Source: JAXGYV01 sp040772045
GTDB lineage: Bacteria; Actinomycetota; Thermoleophilia; UBA2241
Reading direction: 5' to 3'
Assembly: GCA_040772045.1 (NCBI GenBank)
Contig: JAXGYV010000014.1
Span: 1 to 45,607 of the forward strand
DNA: 45,607 nucleotides
The position numbers and the translations under genes are program-made. The notes below the pieces were generated by a model. It saw nothing but the letters and a program-made list of their open reading frames with translations. It ran no database searches and was not told where the DNA came from. Below, piece by piece: positions 24,607-32,773 of this stretch; within the stretch, counting starts at the first letter, position 1, and each line of letters starts with the position of its first letter.

Positions 24607-25673
24607 GAGGTTCTCCGTACAGCCGGTTGTCGACCGGTGTCGGCGGCGGCTTCGAGCTCCTCGAGCACGGCGAGGCAGCGGTCGCGGACGTAGCGATCGG
24701 GCGACGTCGAGAGGAGCAGCAGCGCCTGCCCGCCCGCGGTGCCCAGACGCCCCAGAGCCTCGGCGCAGTTACGCCGTACCCACCAGCTGTGGTCCGCGAT
24801 GGCCGCCGTGAGGATGTCCACGTTCTTTGGGTCGCCGAGTGCGCCCAGGGCCGTGGCGGCCTGGGCGCGCACCTGCCATGCGTCGTCGGTCAGGGCGGTG
24901 CGCAAACGCTCGGTAGCCTGCAGACTGGCGATCTTCCCTAAAGCGCGGGCGGCCTGGGCGCGCATGTTGAGATCGCCTGATCTCTGGAGGATCTCGGCCA
25001 GGGAAGGCACCGCCCGCGGGTCGCGGATCTCTCCGAGCACGCGGACGGCGCTCACGGCGGCCTCCTTCTTCTCGCCGCCGACGATCTCGAGGAGGGTGGG
25101 GACGGCGAAGGAGCCCATCTCCACCAAGTCGGCGGCGACGCGGGAGGCCGTCCATCGTGACTGGTCGCCGAGCGCGGTGGCGAGAGCGTGGACGGCCTCG
25201 GGGCGTCCGATCGCCGCCAGGCTCCTGGCGGCCACGGTCCGCACGTCTTCGCTCTCGTCGTGAAGCGCGGTGATCAGCGGCTGCACGGCGAGCTGCGAGC
25301 GCATGCGTCCAAGCTGACTCGCGGCTGCCACGCGGCGCCAGCGGTTGCGCGCGCGCAGTTGCTGCACGGCAGCTGCCACAGAGCCGCTGCCCTCGAGATA
25401 CGCGACGATCCGCTTGGCCTCCTCGCCATGGAGTACCGCCAGGTAGCGCAGGAGCATCTCGCGGATTACTCGTCGCCCGCTGCGCGAGGACGCCGGGAGC
25501 GGTGTGTCGTTGAGGACGAATGCCTCGACCGGGCTTCGCCAGGTATCCTCTCCGCGCTGCCAGCGCCGGCGGCGCCAGGCCGTGATGGCGCGCATGGCGA
25601 CGGTGAACACCACCAGGCCAAAGGACCAGGCGAAGAGAGCTACCGTGCAGAAGATGAGCAACTGCTGGGTCAC
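24603..25673 (-). CDS. Membrane-anchored HEAT-repeat protein
   Basis: The product is 356 residues from GTG 25673, supported by GGAGGT about nine bases upstream; an in-frame start at 25739 has no such site. An N-terminal membrane helix (QQLLIFCTVALFAWSFGLVV) and a basic linker are followed by about seven HEAT/PBS-lyase-type repeats of 31 residues (about 130-340). The repeats recur as AVxPLIxALxDxxxxVRxxAAxALGxIG. Such proteins are scaffolds. Coupling to the glycosyltransferase and closeness to a receiver protein suggest a regulated exopolysaccharide module. No enzymatic role is visible. Confidence 0.85.
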   Translation of the reverse strand: MTQQLLIFCTVALFAWSFGLVVFTVAMRAITAWRRRRWQRGEDTWRSPVEAFVLNDTPLPASSRSGRRVIREMLLRYLAVLHGEEAKRIVAYLEGSGSVAAAVQQLRARNRWRRVAAASQLGRMRSQLAVQPLITALHDESEDVRTVAARSLAAIGRPEAVHALATALGDQSRWTASRVAADLVEMGSFAVPTLLEIVGGEKKEAAVSAVRVLGEIRDPRAVPSLAEILQRSGDLNMRAQAARALGKIASLQATERLRTALTDDAWQVRAQAATALGALGDPKNVDILTAAIADHSWWVRRNCAEALGRLGTAGGQALLLLSTSPDRYVRDRCLAVLEELEAAADTGRQPAVRRTS

Positions 25674-25870
25674 GCGAGTACGACCTCCGGATGCGAGTGG
25701 CGCATGGATGTGGGCGGCACGTGCATCTCTGGCGCTCAATTCGCGCTCGCGACGAAGGACCCTGTTCGCGCGCCTCGGCCTGTTGCGACGGGCGCGCGTG
25801 GTCTGGTAGCATCCACTGCACTTGGGAGGCAGCCCCGAGTCGGAGAAAGAGCCCGCCCGCAGGTGGCATG

Positions 25871-25903
25871 GACCCAGGCACCAATGTGCCGGGTCTTTTG
25901 TTT
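25871..25903 (+). terminator. Terminator-like hairpin in the guaB3 leader (possible attenuator)
   Basis: GACCC-A-GGCAC, loop CAAT, GTGCC-GGGTC forms a 10-bp stem with one bulged A (25871-25895), followed by TTTTGTTT. No plus-strand gene lies upstream, because the neighbour is divergent. The hairpin therefore sits inside the guaB3 5' leader and suggests transcription attenuation. I recognise no known aptamer in 25740-25870. Confidence 0.6.
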
Positions 25904-25930
25904 ATCTCCAACGTGGTCGTGCGGAGATAA
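25902..25930 (+). promoter_or_regulatory. Second dyad in the guaB3 leader
   Basis: TTATCTCC (25902-25909) and GGAGATAA (25923-25930) are perfect inverse complements, with an inner ACG/CGT pair around TGGT. It overlaps the U-tract of the preceding hairpin. It could be an RNA stem or an operator; 52 bases separate it from the guaB3 ATG. Confidence 0.5.
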
Positions 25931-25982
25931 GCCGACCGGCCGCGTCGCGCAGATTCATCGCCCGTTTGCTGAGGAGGATGCC

Positions 25983-27140
25983 ATGGAAGTAGAGATCGGT
26001 CGCGGCAAGAAAGGGCGGCGCGCCTACGGGTTCGACGATATCGCCATCGTCCCCAGCCGCCGTACTCGCGATGTCGACGACGTCCACATCGGTTTCCGGC
26101 TCGGTGAACACGAGTTCGCGCTCCCGTTGCTGGCCTCCGCCATGGACGGTGTGGTCGACCCCCGCATGGCTGGGCTCATCGGCAAGCTCGGCGGCCTCGG
26201 GGTGCTGAACCTCGAAGGTATCCAGACGCGTTATGAAGATGCCGACGCCATGCTCGACGAGATCGCGGCGCTGCCCAGTGAGACGGCTACGCGACGCATG
26301 CAGGAGATTTACGCGCAGCCTCTCAAGGAGGAACTGATCGGCCGCCGCATCCGCGAGATCAAGGCGAGTGGCGTGGTGGCCGCGGCCGCGCTCACGCCGC
26401 AGCACGTGCAGCGGTACTGCCGTACGGCCCTCGAGGCCGGCCTCGATATCCTGGTCATCCAGGGTACGGTCGTCTCCGCCGAGCACGTCTCCAGCACGAC
26501 GACACCGCTGAATCTGAAGGAGTTCATCGCCGACGTGCCCGTGCCGGTGGTCGTCGGCGGCTGCGCGTCGTATGCCGCCGCGCTGCACCTCATGCGCACT
26601 GGAGCCGTGGGCGTTCTGGTTGGCGTCGGTCCGGGTCACGCGTGCACCACGCGTGGCGTGCTCGGCATCGGTGTACCGCAGGCCACCGCTATCGCGGATG
26701 CCGCCGCCGCGCGCATTCAGCATCTCCTGGAGACCGGCGTGCACTGCAACGTCATCGCCGACGGGGGCATGCGCACGGGTGGCGACATCGCCAAGGCGAT
26801 CGCCCTGGGCGCCGACGCCGTCATGGTCGGCTCGCCGCTGGCGTGCGCGGCCGAGGCGCCGGGCCGTGGCTTCCATTGGGGTATGGCCACCTTCCATCCC
26901 GAGCTGCCGCGCGGCACGCGCGTCAAGGAGGCCGTCAAGGGCACCATCGAGGAGATCTTGCTCGGGCCGGCGCACGAAAACGACGGCACGCTCAACCTGT
27001 TCGGCGCCCTCAAGACCAGCATGGCCACGTGCGGCTACGCCAGTATCCCAGAGTTCCAGAAAGCCGAGGTCATGGTCGCGCCGGCGCTCATGACCGAGGG
27101 GAAAAAGCTGCAGAAAGAGCAAGACGTCGGCATGGGCTGA
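25983..27140 (+). CDS. guaB3: GuaB3-family IMP dehydrogenase-related protein
   Basis: The product is 385 residues with no CBS insert, matching GuaB3 of Actinomycetota and cyanobacteria. The IMPDH barrel motifs are present: YGFDDIAIVPSRRTRDVDDV at the N-terminus, PLLASAMDGVVD, the flexible catalytic-Cys loop VGPGHACTTRGVLGIGVPQ (canonical GuaB has GSICTTR), and VIADGGMRTGGDIAKAIALG. ATG 25983 is preceded by GAGGAGG. It probably oxidises IMP to XMP or modulates that step. guaA follows directly, which supports a purine role. The leader carries two hairpins. Confidence 0.88.
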   Translation: MEVEIGRGKKGRRAYGFDDIAIVPSRRTRDVDDVHIGFRLGEHEFALPLLASAMDGVVDPRMAGLIGKLGGLGVLNLEGIQTRYEDADAMLDEIAALPSETATRRMQEIYAQPLKEELIGRRIREIKASGVVAAAALTPQHVQRYCRTALEAGLDILVIQGTVVSAEHVSSTTTPLNLKEFIADVPVPVVVGGCASYAAALHLMRTGAVGVLVGVGPGHACTTRGVLGIGVPQATAIADAAAARIQHLLETGVHCNVIADGGMRTGGDIAKAIALGADAVMVGSPLACAAEAPGRGFHWGMATFHPELPRGTRVKEAVKGTIEEILLGPAHENDGTLNLFGALKTSMATCGYASIPEFQKAEVMVAPALMTEGKKLQKEQDVGMG

Positions 27141-27169
27141 TGCCCGCGCGCGGCGGGGAGGAGACGGGA

Positions 27170-28744
27170 GTGACGCCGACCAAACCCACGCAGATCGTTC
27201 ACGCACCCGATGCGGGTTTCGATACCGTCTTGGTGCTGGACTTCGGGGCACAGTACGGGCAGCTCATCGCCCGCCGTGTACGGGACCTGCACGTGTATTC
27301 CCAACTCATCCCGCACGATACGCCGATCGCCGACATCGTTGCCCGCAAGCCCAAGGGCATCATCCTCTCCGGCGGACCCATGAGTGTGTACGTGGATCAT
27401 GCGCCGCGGGTCGACAAGGCGCTCTTCGAGCTCGGCATCCCGGTGCTCGGTATCTGCTACGGCATGCAGTACCTCGCGCGGGAGCTCGGCGGGACCGTCT
27501 CCCCGACGGGCACCAGCGAATTCGGTAAGACGACGCTGTCTGTGACCGAGCGCGGCCTGCTGCTCGACGGCCTCGAGGCCGAAGAGCAGTGCTGGATGAG
27601 CCATCGCGACTGCGTTACCGGCGCGCCGGCGGGTTTTCGGGTGCTGGCCACCAGCGGCGGCGCGCCGGTCGCCGCTATGGAAGACCGGCAGCGGGGCCTG
27701 TTCGGTGTGCAGTTCCATCCCGAGGTGGTGCACACGCCGAAGGGCACAGACGTGCTGCGCAATTTCCTGTTCAAGGGGTGTGGGTGCGCGCCGAACTGGA
27801 CCCCAGCCTCGATTATCGAAGAGCAGGTGCGTCGCATTCGCGAGCAGGTTGGCGAAGGCAAGGCCGTCCTCGGCTTGTCTGGCGGCGTCGACTCATCGGT
27901 GGCGGCGCTGCTGGTCCATCGGGCCATCGGCGAGCGGCTCACCTGCGTGTTCGTCGATCAGGGCATGATGCGTCTCAACGAGGCACAGCAGGTCGTCGAC
28001 ATGTTCGGCGAGACGTTCGGCGTGCCGCTGATCGCGGTGGACGCGCGAGACAGGTTCTTGAACAAGCTGGTGGGGGTTACCGATCCGGAGCGCAAGCGCA
28101 AGATCATCGGTGAGGAGTTCATCCGCTGTTTCGAGGAAGAGGCCGCCAAGCTCGTGGACGCCCGATTCCTGGTCCAGGGCACGCTCTATTCCGATGTCAT
28201 CGAGAGCGGTACGCGGCAGGCTGCCAAGATCAAGAGCCATCACAACGTGGGTGGCTTGCCGGAGAAGATGGGGTTTGAGCTGGTCGAGCCGTTGCGGCTG
28301 CTCTTCAAAGATGAGGTACGGGCCGTGGGCGAGGAGCTGGGGCTGCCGGAGCGCATCGTCTGGCGGCAGCCGTTCCCTGGCCCCGGCCTGGGTATCCGCA
28401 TCATCGGCGAGATCACCCGCGAGCGCGTGGATATCCTGCAGCGCGCCGACGCCATCCTGCAGGAGGAGATCCGCGCCGCGGGCCTCTCTCGCGAGCTCTG
28501 GCAGAGCTTCGCCATCCTGCCGGTTATTCGCAGCGTCGGCGTTCAGGGCGACGAGCGCACCTACGGCTACCCCATCGTGGTGCGCGCGGTCACAAGCCAA
28601 GATGCCATGACGGCCGACTGGGCGAGGCTGCCCTACGACCTCCTCGAGCGGATCAGCAGTCGCATCATCAACGAGGTCGCCGAGGTCAACCGTGTGGTGC
28701 TCGACATCAGCAGCAAGCCGCCGAGCACCATCGAATGGGAGTAG
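27170..28744 (+). CDS. guaA: GMP synthase (glutamine-hydrolysing)
   Basis: The product is 524 residues from GTG 27170, chosen because GGGGAGGAG lies just upstream. An ATG at 27140 overlapping the guaB3 stop would add ten residues. The class I glutamine amidotransferase domain (about 20-205) has VLDFGAQYGQLIARRVR, the nucleophile loop LGICYGMQYLA and FHPEVVHT. The ATP-pyrophosphatase domain follows with the P-loop GLSGGVDSSVAALLVH. The C-terminal dimerisation domain ends with the conserved RVVLDISSKPPSTIEWE. It converts XMP to GMP and completes the guanine branch begun by GuaB3. Confidence 0.97.
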   Translation: MTPTKPTQIVHAPDAGFDTVLVLDFGAQYGQLIARRVRDLHVYSQLIPHDTPIADIVARKPKGIILSGGPMSVYVDHAPRVDKALFELGIPVLGICYGMQYLARELGGTVSPTGTSEFGKTTLSVTERGLLLDGLEAEEQCWMSHRDCVTGAPAGFRVLATSGGAPVAAMEDRQRGLFGVQFHPEVVHTPKGTDVLRNFLFKGCGCAPNWTPASIIEEQVRRIREQVGEGKAVLGLSGGVDSSVAALLVHRAIGERLTCVFVDQGMMRLNEAQQVVDMFGETFGVPLIAVDARDRFLNKLVGVTDPERKRKIIGEEFIRCFEEEAAKLVDARFLVQGTLYSDVIESGTRQAAKIKSHHNVGGLPEKMGFELVEPLRLLFKDEVRAVGEELGLPERIVWRQPFPGPGLGIRIIGEITRERVDILQRADAILQEEIRAAGLSRELWQSFAILPVIRSVGVQGDERTYGYPIVVRAVTSQDAMTADWARLPYDLLERISSRIINEVAEVNRVVLDISSKPPSTIEWE

Positions 28745-28755
28745 CCGTCGCCGGG

Positions 28756-29517
28756 TTACAACTCGCCTGAGGGGATCTTGCCGCGTTCGATCGCGTCGAT
28801 GTAGGCGATAATCAACGTCACATCGGCGAAGAAGCTCACCGTGCCCACGGTCAGCACGTATGCCACGAGCAGGGGGAGCGCGTCGACGAAGCGGCCACTG
28901 AGCTGTTCGCCGAGAAGGATGGCGATCGTGTTCAGGATGAGAGAGACGCCGAGGAGTACCACGAACGAGACGAACCAGGTTCGCCGGGCGGAGAGCCACG
29001 ATCGCCTGATGGCGGCCAGGGGGTTCAAGCCGGTGATCACGATCGCATAGTCCGCGTACAGCAGGACGAAACCGATCGCCAGCAGAGGGATGTAGATCAA
29101 GGCGTTGAGCAACTCGGAGGACCCAGCTGCTCGATAGCCAACGCTGGCGCCCCAATTGATGGCCTCGGTGATCACGAGCAGGCCGAAGAGGCTCAGCCAC
29201 TGCGCGCCGCCGCGCGGGGCGAAGTGGAGCGAGCCGACCACGGAACGAATGTAACCGGCTCGCAGCCAGGCCGTGAGCGCGAGACTCGCGATCACGAGCG
29301 TCACGAGCACCGCTGACGGGCCATGGAGTATGGCTTGCAGGAGCGATCCTCTGGCCACCAGCGGGGCATCCACGGTATCGCCGTATGCCAACCAGAGGGC
29401 CGTCGCCCACACGGTGAAGTCGATGGCGGAGAGGGCGATAGCGAAGAAGACGAGGTACTGCTTGGCCCAGAGGGTGACGGAGACGCGTTGGCCAAGCGTC
29501 TGCCGGTTCATCTCCAT
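28756..29517 (-). CDS. Multi-pass membrane protein of unknown function
   Basis: The product is 253 residues from ATG 29517 (29547 and 29511 are alternatives), with six predicted helices. A GLNPLAAIRRSWLSARRTW segment before the fifth helix resembles the amphipathic region of glycerophosphoryl-diester/DUF975-like integral membrane families, a weak likeness. A TATACT -10 lies about a dozen bases upstream, so the mRNA may be leaderless. The gene converges on guaA and diverges from the carboxypeptidase gene. No function is assigned. Confidence 0.7.
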   Translation of the reverse strand: MEMNRQTLGQRVSVTLWAKQYLVFFAIALSAIDFTVWATALWLAYGDTVDAPLVARGSLLQAILHGPSAVLVTLVIASLALTAWLRAGYIRSVVGSLHFAPRGGAQWLSLFGLLVITEAINWGASVGYRAAGSSELLNALIYIPLLAIGFVLLYADYAIVITGLNPLAAIRRSWLSARRTWFVSFVVLLGVSLILNTIAILLGEQLSGRFVDALPLLVAYVLTVGTVSFFADVTLIIAYIDAIERGKIPSGEL

Positions 29518-29525
29518 GGCGCGCA

Positions 29526-29533
29526 AGTATACA
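29526..29533. promoter_or_regulatory. Shared divergent -10 region
   Basis: The palindromic AGTATACA contains TATACA for the plus strand (29528-29533) and TATACT for the minus strand (29531-29526). Starts at 29546 and 29517 would leave 5' leaders of only a few bases, consistent with leaderless transcripts. Convincing -35 boxes are not seen. Confidence 0.4.
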
Positions 29534-29545
29534 CTAGGCCCCAGC

Positions 29546-30808
29546 ATGTGTTCCCGGTCTTTTTACCTGCATACCCGCATCTCCCAGCGGATCGCGACGA
29601 TGCTGCTCGCCGTTCTGCTGTGCTGTCTCGCCGCCGCGATGGGCCCGCCGCCGGCCGCCGCCTCGCCGCCGGCGCTCGACTGCGACGCGGCGGCCGTCAT
29701 GGACCGTACCACCGGCCGGTTCTTGTACCTGTGGCACGCGGACCGGCGGCTGCCCATGGCATCCACCACCAAGATCATGACGGCCAAGGCGGCGCTCGAC
29801 AGCGGCGTGGACTTGGAGCAGGTGGTGCGCATCGGTGTCTTAGACCTGCGCTGGGACGAGTCGAGCGTCGGCCTCAAAGAGGGCCAGCGTCTGCGCGTGG
29901 AACAGCTCCTCCAGGCGCTGCTGGTGGCCAGCGCCAACGACGCCGCGCGGGCGCTTGCCGTGGCTGTGGATGGCAGCGAGGCAGCCTTTGTCGAGCGCAT
30001 GAACCGCACCGCCCGGCTGCTGGACCTCTCGGACACCCACTTCGCCAATGCGCACGGTATGGATGCTCCCGGCCACTACACCACGGCGCGCGACCTCACT
30101 CGCTTGGCGGCGGTCGCTCTGGCCGACGAGCGCTTCGCCCAGTACGTTGCCCTCACCAGCGTGCGGCTGCCCAAGGCGGATGGCGGGATGTTGCGCGTGC
30201 GGACCACCGACTCCTTTCTGCGCGCCAACCGGTCGTGGGTCTACGGGGTGAAGACGGGGTATACAGACAAGGCCGAGTCATGCCTCGTCTCCGCCGGATG
30301 CTACGAGGGGGAGCACATCATCGTGACGGTTCTGGGATCTCCCGATCCGCAAACGCGTGATCGCGTGGCTCTGCGGTTGTACCGGTACGGCCGCTCCCTC
30401 TACCGTACCTGGTCTTCGCCGCGAGCGGGTAGCCCGCTCGTCCGGCTCGCCGTTCCATACGCGCGAGCGCCGCTCAAACTCACACTCGGGGAGGCGTTCA
30501 GCGTGGAGCTGCCACCGGGTGCTGCCGTCACCAAGACCGTCACCGCGCCGCCGGTAGCCACGTTGCCCGTGGCGTCCGCCGCGGCGCTGGGCGAGGTCGT
30601 CTACGCAGTCGACGGACAGCAGCGCGGGCGACGGGTATTGCTCGCGGAGCGAGCGATCCCCGTCGCCAGTTGGGAGACCAGACTGCGGTACCGTCTCTGG
30701 GACACGTGGAGTGGAGGAGACGAGCGAGAAGGCCTGCTTCAGCGGACGTGGCACAAGGCGGGCGAGGTGTTCCGCGACATCGGTGGCTGGTTCGGGAGAT
30801 TGTTCTGA
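29546..30808 (+). CDS. D-alanyl-D-alanine carboxypeptidase (S11, DacF-like)
   Basis: The product is 420 residues. An Arg-containing N-region and hydrophobic core (about 18-39, ending AAAS) form a signal peptide. The penicillin-binding S11 triad is complete: S73-TTK76 in MASTTKIMTA, SAND near residue 130, and VKTGYTDKA near residue 235. A beta-rich C-terminal domain (about 290-370) matches PBP5-C. An amphipathic terminal segment (DIGGWFGRLF) could hold it to the membrane. It trims the terminal D-Ala from peptidoglycan stems. Downstream genes follow closely on the same strand. Confidence 0.93.
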   Translation: MCSRSFYLHTRISQRIATMLLAVLLCCLAAAMGPPPAAASPPALDCDAAAVMDRTTGRFLYLWHADRRLPMASTTKIMTAKAALDSGVDLEQVVRIGVLDLRWDESSVGLKEGQRLRVEQLLQALLVASANDAARALAVAVDGSEAAFVERMNRTARLLDLSDTHFANAHGMDAPGHYTTARDLTRLAAVALADERFAQYVALTSVRLPKADGGMLRVRTTDSFLRANRSWVYGVKTGYTDKAESCLVSAGCYEGEHIIVTVLGSPDPQTRDRVALRLYRYGRSLYRTWSSPRAGSPLVRLAVPYARAPLKLTLGEAFSVELPPGAAVTKTVTAPPVATLPVASAAALGEVVYAVDGQQRGRRVLLAERAIPVASWETRLRYRLWDTWSGGDEREGLLQRTWHKAGEVFRDIGGWFGRLF

Positions 30809-30819
30809 GGCGGAGGAGC

Positions 30820-31626
30820 ATGTCGCTCGTGGGCAGGTCTGATCGATCGCGGAGCCGTTCCGCGGCCAGAGTCTCACGGGGTGGCCTCCTGTTCGTGGCG
30901 CTTACGTGGCTGCTGCTCTCGCTCTACCCGAACCCACTCGTGCTCGGCAGGAGCATCCAGAACCTGCGCCACATCGAGCTCGACCCGGCGGCGGTGGCGG
31001 AGTTGGCCGACCGGCTGCCGGACTCGCCGCAGCGGATCGAGCAGATCGTCAAGCAGAGGGTTGTGCCATACGCGTACGATTGGAGCACCGAGGGCGTGCC
31101 GTGGTATTTTCCGACCACGGCCGAGGTGCTGCGCCGGGGGGCGGGCGACTGCGAGAGCCGTGCCGTTGTGCTCGCCAGCATCTTCAGCGTGAAGGGCATC
31201 CCCCACGAGCTGAAGATGTCGTTCGACCACATCTGGGTGGATTACCCTGGCAAGATCCCCAATGAGGCGGAGAGCGATGCCCTCGCCATCGGCAGGAGTG
31301 TCGACGGTTCGCCGTTCGGGCTTCACTGGCCGCGGGAACTGAACGTGTGGGGAGAGCTGCGGGCGCAGGTGGAGCTGCTGTGGCTCCCCATGCCGCTCGC
31401 TCGTGAACTGCTGTTGTTCACGGGCCTCGCGCTCGTCTGCTCCTGGAACGCGCTCGGCGCGTCCGCGCGAACGCGGTACGGTGTCGTCGCTGGCGACAGA
31501 GTGGAGATGTCACCGGTTACCCCCGGCTGTCGCGGCCGGCGAGTGTTCGCGCCACGTGCGGTCGGTGGAGCGTGGTATAAGCGGGGGTGCGTGCGAGTGA
31601 ACAGAGGGCGAGGACACTATGGATGA
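30820..31626 (+). CDS. Membrane-associated transglutaminase-like protein
   Basis: The product is 268 residues. ATG 30820 lies 11 bases after the carboxypeptidase stop with GGAGGA just upstream. A basic N-terminus and helix (about 20-40, GGLLFVALTWLLLSLYPNPL) anchor it. The core carries GAGDCESRAVVLASIFSVKG and MSFDHIWVDYPGK, the Cys and His pair of a transglutaminase/cysteine-protease-like fold. A second helix lies near 193-212. The role is unknown. Expression with a D,D-carboxypeptidase suggests an envelope function. Its last eight bases overlap the threonine aldolase start. Confidence 0.75.
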   Translation: MSLVGRSDRSRSRSAARVSRGGLLFVALTWLLLSLYPNPLVLGRSIQNLRHIELDPAAVAELADRLPDSPQRIEQIVKQRVVPYAYDWSTEGVPWYFPTTAEVLRRGAGDCESRAVVLASIFSVKGIPHELKMSFDHIWVDYPGKIPNEAESDALAIGRSVDGSPFGLHWPRELNVWGELRAQVELLWLPMPLARELLLFTGLALVCSWNALGASARTRYGVVAGDRVEMSPVTPGCRGRRVFAPRAVGGAWYKRGCVRVNRGRGHYG

Positions 31627-32671
31627 GCGACCAATCGATCTCCGCAGCGATACGGTGACGAAGCCGAACGCGGAGATGCGCCAAGCGATGATGGCAGCCG
31701 AGGTCGGCGACGACGTGCTCGGCGACGACCCAACCGTCCTGCTGTTACAGCAGCGCGTGGCGGAGCTGCTGGGCAAGCCGGCGGCGCTATACATGCCCTC
31801 GGGGACCATGGCCAACCAGGCTGCTCTGCACGCGCACACTCGCCGCGGCGACGAGGTCTTCCTGCACGCGCAGGCGCACGTGATCTACTACGAGCAGGGC
31901 GGTGCCGCGGTACTCTCTTCCCTCCAGCTCCGCTGTTTCGATAGCGCCGACGGCACGCTGGACGTGGCCGCCATGGAGGAACACGTTCACCGCGACGACG
32001 ACGTTCACTTCGCTCGTACGCGCGTGGTCGCCCTGGAGGACACGCACAACCACTGTGGCGGCCTGGTGTACCCCCTCGAGAAGATCCATCAGGTACGAGC
32101 CTTCTGCGACCGTCACGGGCTGCTTCTGCACCTGGACGGGGCGCGCATATGGAACGCGCACGTGGCTAGCGGGGTGCCGCTGGCCGACATCACTGCGCCG
32201 TGTGACTCGATCAGCGTGTGTCTGTCGAAGGGTCTGGGCGCTCCCGTCGGGTCGCTGGTCGTTGGGGACCGGGACTTCATCCGTCGCGCGGCGCGGGCGC
32301 GCAAGGTATTCGGCGGCGGCATGCGGCAGGCCGGCATCCTGGCTGCCGCCGGTCTGTACGCGCTGGAGCACAACATCGAGCGGCTGGCCGACGACCACCG
32401 TCGCTGCCGCGCGCTGGCCGATCGTCTTGCGCAGGCACCGGGGCTATCCGTCGATGTGGAGCGCGTGCAGACGAACATGGTCTACGTGGGTACGCGCGGC
32501 ACGGGCAGGCGCGCCGCCGAGCTGGCGGCGCGGCTGGCCGACGCCGGGGTACTCTGTCTGGACGAGGGCGAGTGGACGCTTCGTCTCGTGACACACCTCG
32601 ACGTCGACGATCTGGCCGTCGAACGGGCGGGCGAGATCATCTGCCGCCTCGTCGAACGGCTTGCCCGCTGA
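31619..32671 (+). CDS. ltaE: Low-specificity threonine aldolase
   Basis: The product is 350 residues, typical of the PLP fold-type I beta-eliminating lyase family. The N-terminal IDLRSDTVTKPNAEMRQAM and EVGDDVLGDDPTV motifs are diagnostic. YMPSGTMANQAAL, the LHLDGARIWNAH motif (PLP-binding Asp) and SVCLSKGLGAPVGS (the PLP lysine) follow. It cleaves L-threonine or L-allo-threonine to glycine and acetaldehyde. The start overlaps the previous gene by eight bases, and GAGG lies upstream. It ends 21 bases before the poly-C hairpin. Confidence 0.94.
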   Translation: MDERPIDLRSDTVTKPNAEMRQAMMAAEVGDDVLGDDPTVLLLQQRVAELLGKPAALYMPSGTMANQAALHAHTRRGDEVFLHAQAHVIYYEQGGAAVLSSLQLRCFDSADGTLDVAAMEEHVHRDDDVHFARTRVVALEDTHNHCGGLVYPLEKIHQVRAFCDRHGLLLHLDGARIWNAHVASGVPLADITAPCDSISVCLSKGLGAPVGSLVVGDRDFIRRAARARKVFGGGMRQAGILAAAGLYALEHNIERLADDHRRCRALADRLAQAPGLSVDVERVQTNMVYVGTRGTGRRAAELAARLADAGVLCLDEGEWTLRLVTHLDVDDLAVERAGEIICRLVERLAR

Positions 32672-32692
32672 GGCTACGGCCGCAGAAGGACG

Positions 32693-32756
32693 AATGAGTT
32701 GGGGGCGGGCGCTCGTCCGAACCGCGCCCCCCCCCCCCCCCCCCCCCCAACTCATT
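32693..32756. repeat. Hairpin with a 22-base poly-C tract between convergent genes
   Basis: AATGAGTTGGGGG (32693-32705) is the inverse complement of the end of the tract, CCCCCAACTCATT (32744-32756). An inner GGGCGC (32707-32712) pairs with GCGCCC (32724-32729). The C-run covers 32727-32748 without interruption. The structure looks like a bidirectional terminator between ltaE and the alcohol dehydrogenase whose right arm has expanded into a homopolymer. Confidence 0.8.
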
Positions 32757-32773
32757 GCCACTCTCCGCGATGC

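Noticed and set aside
24603..25673. CRISPR-like periodicity in the HEAT-repeat gene
   Set aside because: The repetition is at protein level with about 31-residue period and diverged DNA; there are no identical repeats with unique spacers, and no cas genes.
26642..27169. N-terminal extension of the GMP synthase frame
   Set aside because: The open frame upstream is antisense-free but out of frame with guaB3 coding. GTG 27170 with a strong Shine-Dalgarno gives the family-length protein.
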